Below are positions 8,159-16,545 of a DNA stretch of 26,781 nt, piece after piece. This stretch comes from an uncultured Dialister sp. (GTDB lineage: Bacteria; Bacillota; Negativicutes; Veillonellales; Dialisteraceae), in assembly GCA_934216155.1 (NCBI GenBank), contig CAKQBK010000033.1, positions 1-26,781 of the forward strand, written 5' to 3'. The translations under genes and the position numbers were made by a program. Position 1 is the first letter of the stretch; each line of letters opens with the position of its first letter. Under the pieces are notes generated by a model. That model was given only the letters and a program-made list of their open reading frames with translations, did no database searches and was not told the DNA's origin.

Positions 8159-8428
8159 ATGGCAAAGAAGTCTATGTTGGAACGCGAGAAGAAGAGAGAA
8201 CTCGCAGTTCAGAAATATGCAGCCAAGCGTCAGGCTCTGAAAGAAGCTGGCGACTGGGAAGCTCTTTCTAAGCTCCCACGCAACGCTTCCCCAACACGTC
8301 TGCATAATCGTTGCAAACTGACTGGCCGTCCCCACGGCTTCATGCGTAAATTCGGAATTTGCCGCAACCAGTTCCGTGATTTGGCTTACCGCGGAGAAAT
8401 TCCGGGCATTAAAAAAGCCAGCTGGTAA
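8159..8428 (+). CDS. rpsN: 30S ribosomal protein S14, long form without zinc ligands
   Basis: An 89-residue protein, [17 protein letters not shown] to [11 protein letters not shown]. The C-terminal [20 protein letters not shown] signature is that of S14, but the two CxxC pairs of the short (61-residue) zinc form are missing, so this is the long C-minus type. In Bacillus the spc operon carries the short zinc form and the long one is a Zur-controlled spare; here the long form occupies the main locus. AACGGAGGA precedes the ATG. Confidence 0.96.
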   Translation: MAKKSMLEREKKRELAVQKYAAKRQALKEAGDWEALSKLPRNASPTRLHNRCKLTGRPHGFMRKFGICRNQFRDLAYRGEIPGIKKASW

Positions 8429-8451
8429 GATTTCGGGAGGAGGATTAAATA

Positions 8452-8850
8452 ATGGTAACAACCGATCCGATTGCGGATATGCTTACCCGTATTCGTAATG
8501 CGAACGATGCATATCATGAAAAAGTAGATATGCCTGCTTCTAAAATTAAGGCAGCTGTACTTACAATTTTAAAAGATGAAGGCTTTATCAAGAGCGTTGA
8601 ACAGATCGAAGTAGAAGGCCATCCGGAACTGCGCGTAGCACTGAAATACGGCGCAAACCGCGAAAAGGTTATCAAAGGTCTGAAGAGAATTTCCAAACCA
8701 GGTCTCCGTGTATACGCTGGCAAGGAAGAACTGCCGAAAGTACTCGGTGGTCTTGGTATCGCTATTATTTCCACATCCAAGGGCGTTATGACCGACAAAA
8801 AAGCTCGTAAAGCTGGTCTCGGCGGCGAAGTCCTTGCGTATGTCTGGTAA
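8452..8850 (+). CDS. rpsH: 30S ribosomal protein S8
   Basis: A 132-residue protein with [15 protein letters not shown] at the N-terminus and the C-terminal [20 protein letters not shown] region that binds 16S helix 21. In Escherichia coli S8 represses the spc operon by binding near rplE; no such site was identified by eye here. GGGAGGAGG lies upstream. rplF begins 17 bp downstream. Confidence 0.98.
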   Translation: MVTTDPIADMLTRIRNANDAYHEKVDMPASKIKAAVLTILKDEGFIKSVEQIEVEGHPELRVALKYGANREKVIKGLKRISKPGLRVYAGKEELPKVLGGLGIAIISTSKGVMTDKKARKAGLGGEVLAYVW

Positions 8851-8867
8851 TCCGTTGGAGGTATAAT

Positions 8868-9410
8868 ATGTCCAGAATTGGCAAAAAACCGATTACGGTT
8901 CCGGCAGGTGTGGAAGTCAAGATTGACGGCCATACAGTCACCGTAAAAGGTCCGAAAGGCACACTGACCCGTACACTGAACGAAGAAATCGGAATTCAGA
9001 TGGAAGGCAACGAAATCCTCGTTACCCGTCCAAATGACGAAATCAAAAACCGTTCCCTGCACGGTCTGAATCGTACACTGCTCCACAACATGGTAGTTGG
9101 TGTAACTGAAGGTTTTGAAAAGAAACTGGAAATCCAGGGCGTAGGCTACAATGCTCAGATGCAGGGGCAGAACCTGAAACTGGCTCTTGGTTTCTCCCAT
9201 CCGGTTATCGTAACTCCACCGGAAGGCATTACAATTACCACCCCGTCTTCTGTTGTTATCGTGGTATCTGGCTGCGATAAGGAAAAGGTTGGTCAGGTTG
9301 CAGCAGAAATCCGCGCTTGGCGTCAGCCAGAACCTTACAAAGGTAAAGGTATCCGTTATTCCGGTGAATACGTACGCCGTAAGGCTGGTAAGACCGGCGC
9401 AACAAAGTAA
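8868..9410 (+). CDS. rplF: 50S ribosomal protein L6
   Basis: A 180-residue protein with [16 protein letters not shown], the two-domain L6 layout and the C-terminal signature [20 protein letters not shown]6 lies at the base of the stalk near the sarcin-ricin loop, where elongation factors bind. A TTGGAGG ribosome site precedes the ATG. Length is normal; the neighbours are rpsH and rplR. Confidence 0.98.
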   Translation: MSRIGKKPITVPAGVEVKIDGHTVTVKGPKGTLTRTLNEEIGIQMEGNEILVTRPNDEIKNRSLHGLNRTLLHNMVVGVTEGFEKKLEIQGVGYNAQMQGQNLKLALGFSHPVIVTPPEGITITTPSSVVIVVSGCDKEKVGQVAAEIRAWRQPEPYKGKGIRYSGEYVRRKAGKTGATK

Positions 9411-9428
9411 GACAGGAGGTAAACTAAT

Positions 9429-9794
9429 ATGCGTAAAAATGCAAGCAGAAATGCGGTTATTCGCCGTCATCTGCGTCTTCGTAAGAAAATCTCCGGTACT
9501 GCCGCTTGCCCGCGTCTCAATGTTTTCCGTTCCCTGGCTAACATCTACGCTCAGATCATCGATGATGAAGCTGGCGTAACACTGGCATCCGCAAATACCT
9601 TAGATAAAGAAATTAAAGCTGAATTCCCATACGGCGGCAACGCTGATGCTGCAAAAGCAGTAGGCGCTCTGGTAGCTAAGAGAGCCCTTGAAAAGGGAAT
9701 CGAAAGCGTCGTATTCGATCGCGGCGGCTACATCTATCACGGCAGAGTAAAAGCTCTGGCTGAAGGTGCCCGTGAAGCTGGCTTGAAATTTTAA
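9429..9794 (+). CDS. rplR: 50S ribosomal protein L18
   Basis: A 121-residue protein with [20 protein letters not shown], the SNKHIYAQ-like segment (here [12 protein letters not shown]) and [21 protein letters not shown]18 binds 5S rRNA with L5. The start follows GACAGGAGG at 9412-9420. An alternative-frame ORF across the rplF/rplR junction (9253-9579) is a shadow. Confidence 0.97.
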   Translation: MRKNASRNAVIRRHLRLRKKISGTAACPRLNVFRSLANIYAQIIDDEAGVTLASANTLDKEIKAEFPYGGNADAAKAVGALVAKRALEKGIESVVFDRGGYIYHGRVKALAEGAREAGLKF

Positions 9795-9811
9795 GGTAAA
9801 GGAGAAAACAC

Positions 9812-10312
9812 ATGCCAAGATTTGAAAAACAGGAATCCGACTTACAGGAAAACGTCGTTTTCATTAACCGCGTTGCTAAAGTCGTAAAAGGCGGCCGTCG
9901 TTTTTCCTTTGCTGCAGTAGTAGTAGTCGGTGATGGCAAAGGCAAAGTCGGCGCTGGCCTCGGCAAAGCTGCTGAAGTTCCGGAAGCTATCCGTAAAGGC
10001 GTTGAAGACGCTAAGAAGAATATGATCACCGTTGCTCTGAAAAACGGTACTATTCCTCATCCGATGCTCGGCGTATATGGCGCTGGCAAAGTTATCATGA
10101 AACCTGCTGCTGAAGGTACCGGCGTTAAAGCAGGCGGCCCGGTTAGAAGCGTACTGGCAATGGCTGGTATCCGCAACATTCTGACCAAGTCCCTGGGTTC
10201 TTCCAATCCAATTAACATGGTAAGAGCTACCATGGATGGTCTTGCTAAACTTGAAAATGCTGAAACTGTTGCAGCACTTCGTGGTAAGACCCTGGATGAA
10301 ATTTACAACTAA
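9812..10312 (+). CDS. rpsE: 30S ribosomal protein S5
   Basis: A 166-residue protein with the N-terminal dsRNA-binding-like domain ([20 protein letters not shown], then [10 protein letters not shown]) and the C-terminal [18 protein letters not shown]5 works with S3 and S4 at the mRNA entry site and in decoding fidelity; spectinomycin-resistance changes map to its loop. AAAGGAG precedes the ATG. It is followed 11 bp later by rpmD. Confidence 0.98.
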   Translation: MPRFEKQESDLQENVVFINRVAKVVKGGRRFSFAAVVVVGDGKGKVGAGLGKAAEVPEAIRKGVEDAKKNMITVALKNGTIPHPMLGVYGAGKVIMKPAAEGTGVKAGGPVRSVLAMAGIRNILTKSLGSSNPINMVRATMDGLAKLENAETVAALRGKTLDEIYN

Positions 10313-10323
10313 GGGGGCCACTC

Positions 10324-10503
10324 ATGAAGGTTATTATTACACTGAAGAAAAGTGTTATCGGCTCCAGACCGGAACACGTTGCTACAATTAAGGCACTGGG
10401 CCTGAAAAAGACTCATTCCTCTGTAGAAAAAGAACTTACCCCACAGATTAAGGGCATGATTCACTCTGTCCGTCATCTGGTTGACTGCAAAGAAGCAGAA
10501 TAA
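10324..10503 (+). CDS. rpmD: 50S ribosomal protein L30
   Basis: A 59-residue protein, starting MKVIITLKKSVIGSRPEHVA and including KALGLKKTHSSVEKE and IKGMIHSVRHLV, the short bacterial L30 fold. It lies in the canonical place between rpsE and rplO, with AAGGGGGC as ribosome site at 10312-10319. L30 is a late-binding 50S protein that is missing from some bacterial lineages; it is present here. Confidence 0.96.
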   Translation: MKVIITLKKSVIGSRPEHVATIKALGLKKTHSSVEKELTPQIKGMIHSVRHLVDCKEAE

Positions 10504-10522
10504 TTAAGAAGGAGGTGCACTA

Positions 10523-10963
10523 ATGAAACTGCATGAACTGAAACCAGCTGAAGGTTCCACAAGAGTTCGTCGTCGTGTCGGCAGAGGCCTGGGCAGCGGC
10601 ATGGGCAAACAGTCCACCCGCGGCGCTAAAGGTCAGAACGCTAGAACTGGCGGCGGCGTACGTCCAGGATTTGAAGGCGGCCAGATGCCTCTGTATCGTC
10701 GTCTTCCAAAACGTGGCTTCAAGAACATTTTCGCTAACGAATATGCTGAAGTTAACGTAGAACAGCTGAACCGTTTCGATGACAACGCTGTTGTTGATCC
10801 GGCTGCACTTGTTGAAGCAGGAGTTCTGAAAAACGTTCTCGATGGTGTACGTATTCTGGGAAGCGGTGAACTGACCAAGGCTCTGACTGTAAGAGCTCAG
10901 GGATTCACAAAGAGCGCTCAGCAGAAAATCGAAGCAGCAGGTGGAAAAGTAGAGGTGATCTAA
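10523..10963 (+). CDS. rplO: 50S ribosomal protein L15
   Basis: A 146-residue protein with the basic, glycine-rich N-terminal extension [20 protein letters not shown] and [21 protein letters not shown]15 reaches deep into 23S rRNA and organises late assembly. The AGAAGGAGGTG ribosome site precedes the ATG. Its stop lies directly before the secY start, so the two are probably translationally coupled. Confidence 0.98.
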   Translation: MKLHELKPAEGSTRVRRRVGRGLGSGMGKQSTRGAKGQNARTGGGVRPGFEGGQMPLYRRLPKRGFKNIFANEYAEVNVEQLNRFDDNAVVDPAALVEAGVLKNVLDGVRILGSGELTKALTVRAQGFTKSAQQKIEAAGGKVEVI

Positions 10964-10964
10964 T

Positions 10965-12227
10965 ATGGGGTCTGTTATCGCAAACCTTTTTGCAAACAAA
11001 GAACTCAAAGACCGCATACTTTTCACCTTCATGATGTTCGTCATCTTCCGTCTCGGGGTTCATATCCCGGTACCGGGAGTTGACGCTTCTGTCATTGAAA
11101 GCCTGTTTACATCCGGCAACCTTTTCGGTTTCCTGGATCTCTTCTCTGGTGGTGCACTGAGCAAATTCTCTATTTTTGCTATGAGTATCACACCGTACAT
11201 CAACTCATCCATCATTATGCAGCTCCTGACTGCTGTTATCCCCACTCTGGAAGAATGGAGAAAAGACGGACAGGAAGGATACAAGAAAATTCAGAAGGTC
11301 ACCCGATACTTCACAATTTTCCTCGCAGCTGTACAGGCATTTGGCATGACTTATGCCCTCCGCATCAACAATGCACTTGTTGATAACAGCTGGCTGTATT
11401 TTGTATTTGTTGTCGTTGTCCTCACCGCAGGCACTTGCCTTCTGATGTGGATCGGCGAAAAAATTACTGAACATGGCATTGGTAACGGCATTTCCCTTAT
11501 CATTTTCTGTGGTATCGTAGCTCGCTTCCCGCAGGCTATTTCCACAGTGATTGATTATCTGAAAGTTGGAACCATTTCTCCATTCCAGTTACTGCTCTTC
11601 CTGGTTATTGCACTGGTTATGATTCTTATGGTCATCGAAGTCAATGAAGGACAGCGCAGAATTCCTATCCAGTATGCTAAGCGTGTAATTGGTCGCAAAA
11701 TGTATGGCGGACATTCCACCTACCTGCCACTGAAAGTGAACCAGGCTGGCGTTATTCCGATCATCTTTGCTTCCTCTATCCTCATGCTTCCAGTCACTCT
11801 GGCACAGTTTGTCCACATTAGCTGGGTACAGGCTGTAGGCAACTTCTTCGGATGGGGTACTTGGCCAAATACCATCTGCTATGGATTCCTCATTTTTATC
11901 TTCACCTACTTCTATACAGCTATTTCTGTAAACATTAAAGATCTGGCAGATAATATGAAGAAATATGGCGGCTTCATTCCTGGCATCCGTCCTGGTCAGC
12001 CAACCATGATCTATGTAGATAAGGTATTGTCCAGAATCACCTTGACTGGTGCGGTATTCCTGGCATTCGTTGCGATTCTTCCAAACTTTATTGGAAACAT
12101 CACTGGTATTCAGGGGGTATACTTCGGTGGTACATCTCTCCTCATTATCGTTGGTGTGGCACTGGATACCATGAGACAGGCACAGTCTTATATGGTGACA
12201 AGAAACTATCAGGGCTTTATTAAATAA
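10965..12227 (+). CDS. secY: Preprotein translocase subunit SecY
   Basis: A 420-residue polytopic membrane protein with about ten transmembrane segments. FRLGVHIPVPGVD follows the first helix, the plug/TM2 region has NLFGFLDLFSGGALSKFSIF, and the cytoplasmic loop near the end carries GGFIPGIRPGQPT, all SecY signatures. It forms the SecYEG channel for secretion and membrane insertion. The start is one base after the rplO stop with GAGGTGAT upstream inside rplO. adk follows 28 bp later, the usual Firmicutes order. Confidence 0.98.
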   Translation: MGSVIANLFANKELKDRILFTFMMFVIFRLGVHIPVPGVDASVIESLFTSGNLFGFLDLFSGGALSKFSIFAMSITPYINSSIIMQLLTAVIPTLEEWRKDGQEGYKKIQKVTRYFTIFLAAVQAFGMTYALRINNALVDNSWLYFVFVVVVLTAGTCLLMWIGEKITEHGIGNGISLIIFCGIVARFPQAISTVIDYLKVGTISPFQLLLFLVIALVMILMVIEVNEGQRRIPIQYAKRVIGRKMYGGHSTYLPLKVNQAGVIPIIFASSILMLPVTLAQFVHISWVQAVGNFFGWGTWPNTICYGFLIFIFTYFYTAISVNIKDLADNMKKYGGFIPGIRPGQPTMIYVDKVLSRITLTGAVFLAFVAILPNFIGNITGIQGVYFGGTSLLIIVGVALDTMRQAQSYMVTRNYQGFIK

Positions 12228-12255
12228 AGCTCTTTTTCCTAAAGGAGTAAGGGAT

Positions 12256-12909
12256 ATGTACATCTTATTAATGGGACCTCCAGGTGCAGGCAAAGGCACC
12301 CAGGCAGAAAAACTCATTCGTGATTACGGCATCCCCCAGATTTCCACCGGCGACATGTTCCGTGCTGCTGTGAAATCAGGAACTGCTCTTGGTAAGGAAG
12401 CAAAAAGCTATATGGACAAGGGTGCTCTTGTTCCAGATAGTGTTACTGTTGGTATCGTTAAGGAAAGACTCGCTCAGGAAGACTGCCTGAAAGGCTGGAT
12501 TCTTGACGGGTTCCCCCGTACCACAGCACAGGCATCTGCATTGGATGCCATTCTCCATGATCTCGGTATTCAGCTCACTGCTGTTATTGGTATTAAAGCC
12601 AATAAAGATGACCTGGTAAAGAGAATCAGTGGCAGACTGGTTTGCAAAAAATGCGGTGCTTCCTTCCATAAAGAATTCCGTCCACCAAAAGAAGCAGGTA
12701 TCTGCGATAACTGCGGTGGCGAATTGTATCAGCGCGCTGATGATAATGAAGCAACTGTTGGCGAAAGACTTTCTGTATACGAAACCTCTACTAAGCCACT
12801 GATTGACTACTATCTGGCAAGCGGCAAATACTATGAAATTAATGGTGATCAGGCAATGGATAAAGTATATGCTGATATCCAGGATGCACTGAAGAAGGCA
12901 TCTAAATGA
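12256..12909 (+). CDS. adk: Adenylate kinase, zinc-finger LID type
   Basis: A 217-residue enzyme interconverting ATP plus AMP with two ADP. The P-loop GPPGAGKGTQ is at 7-16, the AMP-site residues lie in STGDMFRAA (30-38), and DGFPRT is at 84-89. The LID carries four cysteines (C130, C133, C150, C153), the zinc-binding arrangement common in Gram-positive-type enzymes. AAAGGAG precedes the ATG. The TGA overlaps the map start by four bases (ATGA). Confidence 0.98.
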   Translation: MYILLMGPPGAGKGTQAEKLIRDYGIPQISTGDMFRAAVKSGTALGKEAKSYMDKGALVPDSVTVGIVKERLAQEDCLKGWILDGFPRTTAQASALDAILHDLGIQLTAVIGIKANKDDLVKRISGRLVCKKCGASFHKEFRPPKEAGICDNCGGELYQRADDNEATVGERLSVYETSTKPLIDYYLASGKYYEINGDQAMDKVYADIQDALKKASK

Positions 12910-13658
12910 TTACTATTTACACACCGGAAGAAATAGAGAAAATTTCCGCAGCTGGGAGACTGACTGCGGATACACTCTCTATGCTTGAAAAAGCAGTCAA
13001 GCCAGGCATCAGTACATTAGAACTTGATGAAATGGCTGAAAAATTTATCAGAGACAGAGGCGGAATCCCAGCTTGCAAAGGCTATGAAGGATTCCCTGCT
13101 ACCATTTGTGCATCTGTTAATGACACTGTAGTCCACGGAATTCCATCATCAAGAAAAATTTTAAAAAAAGGTGATATCATTTCTCTTGATCTTGTGGTAC
13201 AATTAAATGGTTACATGGGTGACTCCTGTATCACCGTTCCGGTAGGACATACAAACAAGAAAAACCTCCAGCTGATTTCCGCCACCGAAGGTGCACTCTT
13301 CGCAGGCATTAAACAGGCAGTTGTAGGAAATACGGTAGGTGACATCGGCCATGCCGTTGAAAGCTACGTAAAACCCTATGGCTATGGAGTACTTCGGGAA
13401 TATGTCGGGCACGGCATCGGAATTGGCATGCACGAAGATCCGGAAGTTCCAAATTATGGTACACCGGGCCACGGACCTCGTCTGGAAGAAGGTATGTGTA
13501 TCTGCATTGAACCTATGATTACCATGGGCAGTCCAGATATCATTTCACTTCGTGATGGCTGGGGTGTAGTGACTGCAGACGGCAAACCATCTGCTCACAT
13601 TGAACATACCATTACCATTACTAAAGATGGTCCGAAAATTCTGACGCTGCGCAATTGA
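12906..13658 (+). CDS. map: Methionine aminopeptidase, type I
   Basis: A 250-residue enzyme that removes N-terminal methionine from nascent proteins. The dimetal-site ligands are all visible: D95, D106, H169, E202 and E233, plus the substrate histidine H78 in VVHGIP. The GHGIGIGMHE stretch is diagnostic. No N-terminal zinc or SH3-like extension is present, so it is the short class. Four-base overlap with adk implies coupling. infA begins 48 bp downstream. Confidence 0.98.
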   Translation: MITIYTPEEIEKISAAGRLTADTLSMLEKAVKPGISTLELDEMAEKFIRDRGGIPACKGYEGFPATICASVNDTVVHGIPSSRKILKKGDIISLDLVVQLNGYMGDSCITVPVGHTNKKNLQLISATEGALFAGIKQAVVGNTVGDIGHAVESYVKPYGYGVLREYVGHGIGIGMHEDPEVPNYGTPGHGPRLEEGMCICIEPMITMGSPDIISLRDGWGVVTADGKPSAHIEHTITITKDGPKILTLRN

Positions 13659-13706
13659 TTCCATTGTTACCGGCGGTCAGCATATGATAAGCCAAAGGAG
13701 GCTCTC

Positions 13707-13928
13707 ATGAGCAAGGCAGACGTTATTGAAGTCGAAGGCAAAGTAGTAGAAAAACTTCCAAACGCCATGTTCCGTGTTAAATTGGAAAACGGCGGACATA
13801 TTGTGCTGGCTACTATTTCCGGCAAAATGCGTATGAATTTCATCCGTATCCTGCCAGGAGATAAAGTAACAGTAGAATTGACGCCATACGATTTAGAGCA
13901 CGGCAGGATTACCTATCGTTACAAGTAA
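13707..13928 (+). CDS. infA: Translation initiation factor IF-1
   Basis: A 73-residue single OB-fold protein. [20 protein letters not shown], then [18 protein letters not shown] and [12 protein letters not shown] are near universal for IF-1, which occupies the 30S A site during initiation. CCAAAGGAGGC precedes the ATG. Its placement between map and rpmJ is typical of Firmicutes. No extra KOW-domain gene lies between map and infA, as is found in some Gram-positive genomes. Confidence 0.98.
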   Translation: MSKADVIEVEGKVVEKLPNAMFRVKLENGGHIVLATISGKMRMNFIRILPGDKVTVELTPYDLEHGRITYRYK

Positions 13929-13944
13929 GCAAGGAGGAACCAAG

Positions 13945-14058
13945 ATGAAGGTCAGACCGTCCGTTAAAAAGATGTGCGACAAGTGCAAGATCATCAAACG
14001 CAAAGGCCGTGTAATGGTCATTTGTGAAAATCCGAAACATAAGCAGAGACAAGGTTAA
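13945..14058 (+). CDS. rpmJ: 50S ribosomal protein L36, zinc-ligand form
   Basis: A 37-residue protein, [20 protein letters not shown] followed by [18 protein letters not shown]11, C14, C27 and H32 form the zinc-binding set of the C-plus type. AAGGAGGA precedes the ATG at 13945. It sits in its canonical place between infA and rpsM. The contrast with the zinc-free S14 in the same operon is noted in the findings. Confidence 0.97.
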   Translation: MKVRPSVKKMCDKCKIIKRKGRVMVICENPKHKQRQG

Positions 14059-14080
14059 TTAAAAGGAGGTTAAAGAGTAG

Positions 14081-14458
14081 ATGGCACGTATAGCTGGTGT
14101 AGACTTACCAAGAGATAAGCGCGTTGAGATCGGCTTAACTTATATTTATGGAATTGGCCCCACTCTTTCCAAAAACATTTTAAGCAAAGCAGGAATTGAT
14201 CCTGACGTTCGAGTAAGAGATCTGACTGAAGATGACGTTGCAAAACTCCGCAGCGTACTCGCTGATTATAAAGTCGAAGGTGATCTCCGTAGAGAAGAAT
14301 CCCTCAACATTAAACGTCTGGTAGAAATCGGTTCTTACAGAGGCAGACGTCATCGTGAAGGTCTGCCGGTTCGTGGACAGCGCACAAAGACCAATGCTCG
14401 TACACGTAAAGGTCCGAAGAAGACAATCGCAGGCAAGAAGACTGCGACAAAGAAGTAA
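14081..14458 (+). CDS. rpsM: 30S ribosomal protein S13
   Basis: A 125-residue protein with [20 protein letters not shown] and [12 protein letters not shown] at the N-terminus and the basic tail [17 protein letters not shown] that touches P-site tRNA. S13 forms bridges B1a/b with the 50S subunit. AAAAGGAGG lies upstream of the ATG. rpsK follows 20 bp later. Confidence 0.98.
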   Translation: MARIAGVDLPRDKRVEIGLTYIYGIGPTLSKNILSKAGIDPDVRVRDLTEDDVAKLRSVLADYKVEGDLRREESLNIKRLVEIGSYRGRRHREGLPVRGQRTKTNARTRKGPKKTIAGKKTATKK

Positions 14459-14478
14459 TGTTGAAGGAGGGATAAAAC

Positions 14479-14868
14479 ATGGCTACGGTAAAAAGCAAAG
14501 CTAAAAGAAAAGAAAGAAAACATGTAGAATCCGGTGCAGCTCATATTCGTTCTACTTTCAACAACACGATTGTAACGATTACTGATTCCAATGGCAACAC
14601 CATTGCTTGGGCATCTGCAGGCGGACTCGGATTCAAAGGCTCCCGTAAGAGCACACCATTCGCAGCACAGATGGCAGCAGAACAGGCTGCTAAAGTAGCA
14701 ATTGATCAGGGCATGCGTCAGGCTGATGTCTTTGTAAAAGGACCAGGCGCAGGCCGTGAAGCAGCAATTCGTGCACTGCAGGCAGCAGGCATCGAAGTCA
14801 GCAGCATTAAGGACGTCACCCCAATTCCGCATAATGGCTGCCGTCCTCCGAAACGCAGAAGAGTATAA
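14479..14868 (+). CDS. rpsK: 30S ribosomal protein S11
   Basis: A 129-residue protein with [20 protein letters not shown] and the C-terminal [16 protein letters not shown], diagnostic of S11 on the 30S platform near the E site. GAAGGAGGG precedes the ATG. In many clostridia rpsD (S4) would follow; here rpoA comes next after 57 bp with no S4 gene or remnant. Confidence 0.98.
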   Translation: MATVKSKAKRKERKHVESGAAHIRSTFNNTIVTITDSNGNTIAWASAGGLGFKGSRKSTPFAAQMAAEQAAKVAIDQGMRQADVFVKGPGAGREAAIRALQAAGIEVSSIKDVTPIPHNGCRPPKRRRV

Positions 14869-14925
14869 GGATAATCCCTTTGCGTATCATTTTGGCGCTG
14901 CAAGGCGCAGAAGGAGGACTTTCGG

Positions 14926-15906
14926 ATGATCGAAAATACAAGCTTCACAATTAAGACTGTGGAACTCAGTGATGACAAGCGTCATGGTAAGTTTGAATGC
15001 GAACCCCTCGAAAGAGGATATGGTATCACACTGGGAAACAGCCTCAGACGCGTGTTGCTTTCATCTTTAGACGGTGTGGCTATTACGTCTATCAAAATCG
15101 ACGGCGTGCTTCATGAATTTTCCACCATTAACGGCGTCAGAGAAGATGTAACAGATATGATTCTGAATCTGAAGAAGATTCGCTTCATCGCCCACGAAGA
15201 AGCAACCTTCCCGATTACTGTTAGAATCGATATCACTAAAGAAGGTATTTTCTATGCTGGAGATATGCAACTTCCGGCAGAAATAGATGTTCTCAACAAG
15301 GACCTGGCTATTTGCACATTGGATTCCGATGCTCATTTGGGCATGGAAATGACCATCAATCGTGGACATGGCTATGTTCCTTTCACAAAGAACAAGAGAG
15401 AGGATGACGTCATTGGCGTTATTCCGATCGACTCCATTTATTCTCCTGTCATTAAATGCAACTACAACGTCAGCGATACCCGCGTAGGCAATGAAATGGA
15501 CTACGATAAGCTGACCCTTGAAGTGGATACCGACGGCTCTGTAAACGCAGATGATGCTGTGTCTACTGCTGCTGATATCCTGATCAGCTGTTTCAAGAAC
15601 TTTGAAAAGATCGGAAAACCTCAGGATCATGATGAGGTCGAAGACCTTAGCGCACAGGAAGGAACAGCCGATGGCGATGATGATGGTGGTCTTTCCGCTA
15701 TTCGTGAATTGCCGATTGACGAATTGGAACTTTCCGTTCGTGCATATAACTGCCTGAAGAGAGCTGAGATCAATACTCTCGGTGAACTGATGGACAAGAC
15801 AGAAGATGAATTGACCCGTGTACGCAACCTTGGTAAAAAATCTGTAGATGAAATTAAGGAAAAGCTTTCTAATTTCAGAAACTTGAACCTTCATCTCAAT
15901 AACTAA
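14926..15906 (+). CDS. rpoA: RNA polymerase alpha subunit
   Basis: A 326-residue protein. The N-terminal dimerisation domain (about 1-235) includes ERGYGITLGNSLRRVLLSSL. After an acidic linker (EVEDLSAQEGTADGDDDGG) the C-terminal domain (about 258-320) carries ELSVRAYNCLKRAEINTLGE and RNLGKKSVDEIKEKL, which bind UP-element DNA and activators. It assembles beta and beta' into core polymerase. The ATG follows AGAAGGAGG. It is next-to-last in the block, before rplQ. Confidence 0.98.
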   Translation: MIENTSFTIKTVELSDDKRHGKFECEPLERGYGITLGNSLRRVLLSSLDGVAITSIKIDGVLHEFSTINGVREDVTDMILNLKKIRFIAHEEATFPITVRIDITKEGIFYAGDMQLPAEIDVLNKDLAICTLDSDAHLGMEMTINRGHGYVPFTKNKREDDVIGVIPIDSIYSPVIKCNYNVSDTRVGNEMDYDKLTLEVDTDGSVNADDAVSTAADILISCFKNFEKIGKPQDHDEVEDLSAQEGTADGDDDGGLSAIRELPIDELELSVRAYNCLKRAEINTLGELMDKTEDELTRVRNLGKKSVDEIKEKLSNFRNLNLHLNN

Positions 15907-15934
15907 GGATTGATATATTAATAGGAGGAAAGAA

Positions 15935-16276
15935 ATGGCTCGTAGTAGATTGAGAAGAGTCAGCGGTGCTCGTAAAGCATTGCTGCGCAGTCTCGTAACC
16001 GCTCTTTTCCAGCATGGCCGCATCACCACCACTGAAGCAAAGGCCAAAGAACTTCGCCACGTAGCAGATAAGATGATCTCCCTCGCTAAGAGAGGCGATC
16101 TCCATGCTCGTCGTCAGGCTGAAGCTTATGTTATGGACAAAGCTGTTACAAAGAAACTGTTTGACGAAATTGCAAAGAAATATACCGAACGTAACGGTGG
16201 TTACACCCGCATCGTTAAACTGGAAGGTCGTCTTGGCGATAACGCTCCACAGGTTATCATTGCCCTGGTCGACTAA
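15935..16276 (+). CDS. rplQ: 50S ribosomal protein L17
   Basis: A 113-residue protein with [20 protein letters not shown], the basic N-terminus of bacterial L17 (usually written RKLGR.S.HR.A), and [18 protein letters not shown]. It is the last gene of the block, with ATAGGAGGA before the ATG and a strong terminator from 16286. The ecfA/ecfT, truA, rplM and rpsI genes that follow in many Firmicutes are absent here. Confidence 0.97.
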   Translation: MARSRLRRVSGARKALLRSLVTALFQHGRITTTEAKAKELRHVADKMISLAKRGDLHARRQAEAYVMDKAVTKKLFDEIAKKYTERNGGYTRIVKLEGRLGDNAPQVIIALVD

Positions 16277-16285
16277 TACAGAAAT

Positions 16286-16319
16286 AAAAAAGAACTCCTT
16301 TCAGAGGAGTTCTTTTTTT
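16286..16319 (+). terminator. Terminator of the ribosomal-protein block
   Basis: The stem 16286-16299 pairs perfectly with 16305-16318 (core GAACTCCT/AGGAGTTC) around a TTCAG loop and ends in a run of seven Ts. The A-rich left base makes it potentially bidirectional. It begins 10 bp after the rplQ stop. Confidence 0.95.
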
Positions 16320-16422
16320 ATGCGTGGGAGCAAGGTATAATAGAAGATAGTTTTTAATATATTTGCTTCTGTGATATATCTGTGTTTTAAAGTTTGGGGG
16401 TTCAGGTTTATGGGGTTATATT

Positions 16423-16496
16423 TAAACCTTAAACCAATGACACTTTCTGGATTGTATATTGGGAATAATAGAACTTGGAAAGTAAACCTTAAACCA
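16423..16496 (+). repeat. Two 14-bp direct repeats upstream of the DUF805 gene
   Basis: The word taaaccttaaacca occurs at 16423-16436 and again at 16483-16496, exactly 60 bp apart. They lie 50-123 bp before the gene start, where a promoter and regulator sites would be expected. Their spacing is close to an integral number of helical turns. They may be binding sites or a chance duplication; no matching regulator is known. Confidence 0.5.
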
Positions 16497-16545
16497 AACG
16501 AGAGCATATGAATGATATAAGTGTAGATGAAAAACAGGTGATAAT

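Noticed and set aside
8514..9470. 318-residue antisense ORF over rpsH and rplF
   Set aside because: A shadow produced by the strong codon bias of the ribosomal genes; it spans two real genes and an intergenic gap and resembles no family.
15067..16047. 326-residue antisense ORF over rpoA and rplQ
   Set aside because: Codon-bias shadow crossing two real genes; no ribosome site.
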